Source: Oegoconia quadripuncta | Lineage: Eukaryota; Arthropoda; Insecta; Lepidoptera; Autostichidae | NCBI GenBank assembly: GCA_949316235.1 | Contig: OX438741.1 | Span: 14,447,124-14,511,123, forward strand | DNA length: 64,000 nucleotides | Reading direction: 5' to 3' | In this document: piece by piece, positions 62,220 through 64,000 of the stretch | Layout of the letters: the number at the start of each line of letters is the position of its first letter | Numbering within the stretch: the first letter of the stretch is position 1 | Program-made: the position numbers and the translations under genes | Notes under the pieces: model-generated | The model's database searches: none | What the model was told of the DNA's origin: nothing | What the model saw: the letters and a program-made list of their open reading frames with translations, nothing else

Positions 62220-63645
62220 GTAAGTAGATAAATTTGTATTTCCATATCCTATCAGTCGGAAAGAGAAGCACAGTTTAGAGATGTGCTAAAGTATGATATT
62301 TATCGATATTCAAAGAGAGTTTCTATGAGTTGAAAGAATTGGCATTACAAAGATATCTTGTGTTATTCATAGAGATGTCATAATTATTATCTCGAGATAG
62401 ATAAGTTAATTATTTTAAGAGATTTTTGTACAAAATTATGTACTAGAGCGATTTCCCGCAAAGAGTTTAATAACTGTAACTATGAGAGATAGTTGTTACG
62501 AGAGTTACGAGATGAGCTCAGAATACAGAATTTAGAGATACAGCGAAGCAGAGAAATTATAAGAATAAGTGAGAGGCTTATTTGGTCATTTGTGCTGAGA
62601 ACACTAGAGAGATTAAGATAGCTAGCACTTAGACGAAGTCGCGCGCAGATGAGATTTTCCGAAAATATTAGCTAGTCACTTTGCTTCTCAGAAAAGAGAG
62701 AGAGAGAGAGAGAATTAAGGTACGAAGTCGCCCATAATGTACACACGCTATGATGTGCGCGTTTAGTTTAAAAGGAAAGGCAAAAGTAATGTCACTTGCC
62801 ACTTTTAGAGGTAGACACACTCATATTCTAAGGTTGGGTTGTGTGTGCAAGAGTGCAACTCCAAAGAATGAGAAATAATCTTGGGAAGAGTATGATTCCT
62901 AGAGTTTGTTGAGTAGCACGCTTCCCAAGGAGATTCTATGTGGGAGGAAACGTTTTCAAGAGATAGACATTATGTAAAATTCCACATAGATGATGTATGT
63001 AAATGAAACTTGCAAAATAGTAGATTATGTCTTGGGTTATTTTGAAATTTTGTGCTTACACACATATTTACACTATTATTTTATTTTTTAATTTATTTGT
63101 CTCTTTTTCAAACGGTTACCTTTATACCTGCTTAGATAGAAGTGCGTGAAAATAATAATACAAATATCTGAAGTACCTAGGTTGATGCTGTAAGTTACAA
63201 AACAAGTAATGATAATTTACATACATATTTTATTAATACATTTACCTTACAAATTAGTGTTTAGTAAAATATTTTCTCGGTATAGTTTATAGTATACTTC
63301 ACATACAAGAAGGTTCAATAATCGATTTATCGATACTATGTTTAAAGCACTACGAAGTAAGTAATCTGTGCCATAATTGTTTTCCGTAACTATGGCTACG
63401 CTGCCCAAATGTGGGAGCTTTTCCTTTAATATGTTTTTTGTGCGGATTTTCTAATTCTGATTGTTTTGAATTGTGCACATTAAAGGAAGCGAATGAGAAA
63501 TAAATATAAGACAACTGAGATCCCATTTATAAGGTATGTTTGGTTTGCTTCATTCATGTCAAAAAGAGTACGTATGACGGTTTTTACAGAAAGATTTATT
63601 TACTTAGATCAGTTTATTAACATGAAATAATAATGAAATAAATAG
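62220..63645. other. Purine-rich non-coding leader or intergenic
   Basis: Rich in gagag and agaga motifs to about 63000, then AT-rich. No open frame of interest. It could be the 5' leader of an LTR element or the upstream part of an unknown gene. Confidence 0.3.
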
Positions 63646-64000
63646 TGCAGATGTTTTCCGGTTTCAGAGCCTGGTTCAATAAACTGTGTGGAATTCCGGA
63701 ATCTATTCTGTACTATAGTTGAAAGTGTGTCACGAAGCATGGAAGGCTGGAAGCAGCGTGTGGAACTGTATAAAGAAGAGGTGCAGGCTACACTGCAAGA
63801 ATGCAATGCTGAGGGAAGTATTACTTCACGTCACAGATTAAAGATTTTGAATGACAGATTCATAAAGGAAACACATGTGTTTATAGAAAAATTGACAAGC
63901 GATGAAGTAAAAGAATATACCAAGCTACAAATACAAGCTGAAAGCCTGTCGTTAATGGAACCCCTTTCCCAACCAAGGGAAAATAGTCAGTCTAAGCTCC
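63646..64000 (+). CDS. Unrecognised ORF running off the right edge
   Basis: A frame is open from 63646 to the window end, 118 codons. After a possible acceptor (GTTTCAG) it reads INCVEFRNLFCTIVESVSRS, then MEGWKQRVELYKEEVQATLQ from a Met at 63739, and RHRLKILNDRFIKETHVFIE. It is rich in Lys and Glu, hydrophilic and likely helical, without signal peptide. It lies 1.5 kb after the primer-binding-like site, so it could be the start of an LTR element gag; a host exon is equally possible. No family is recognised. Confidence 0.5.

Overview
The window looks like lepidopteran (moth or butterfly) nuclear DNA. It is AT-rich, its genes are split into short exons by introns of hundreds of bases to several kilobases, and it is packed with SINEs, MITEs and 5'-truncated LINEs of types common in Lepidoptera. 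The species cannot be named from the sequence. Every gene below was assembled by hand from splice sites, reading phase and protein homology; no transcript evidence was available.

Layout. (1) 1-9.2 kb, minus strand: the 5' part of a facilitative sugar transporter of the MFS/Tret1 type (gene A, five exons). It runs off the left edge of the window. (2) 13.9-27.1 kb, minus strand: a complete tandem paralogue (gene B, seven exons, 465 residues). Its second and third exons have exactly the same lengths (230 and 324 nt) as those of gene A. (3) 27-38 kb: no host gene seen; LINE, SINE and MITE sequence, much of it nested. (4) 38.8-47.5 kb, minus strand: a complete five-exon secreted serine protease homologue (SPH1, 346 residues) that has lost its catalytic His and Ser. 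(5) 52.5-60.5 kb, plus strand: a second serine protease homologue (SPH2, six internal exons found, first and last exons not located) in which all three triad residues are replaced. SPH1 and SPH2 are transcribed divergently from a shared 47.5-52.5 kb interval. (6) 61.6-64 kb: a candidate LTR retrotransposon 5' end (a primer-binding-like site preceded by ACA) and an unrecognised ORF open to the window edge.

The two transporters would be plasma-membrane carriers. B has lost the QQxSG signature that contributes to sugar binding in the family, so its substrate is uncertain. The two SPHs should be secreted or exported non-enzymes; clip-type or digestive protease ancestry cannot be decided here. The most unusual structural observations are a cluster of near-perfect foldback palindromes in the SPH2 region, a nine-copy minisatellite whose unit is a piece of LINE coding sequence, a dispersed repeat that carries decayed protein-coding sequence, a SINE split by a 1.3 kb element with a GC-rich core, and a 5S rRNA-like relic. 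No genuine tRNA gene, CRISPR array or operon structure was found.
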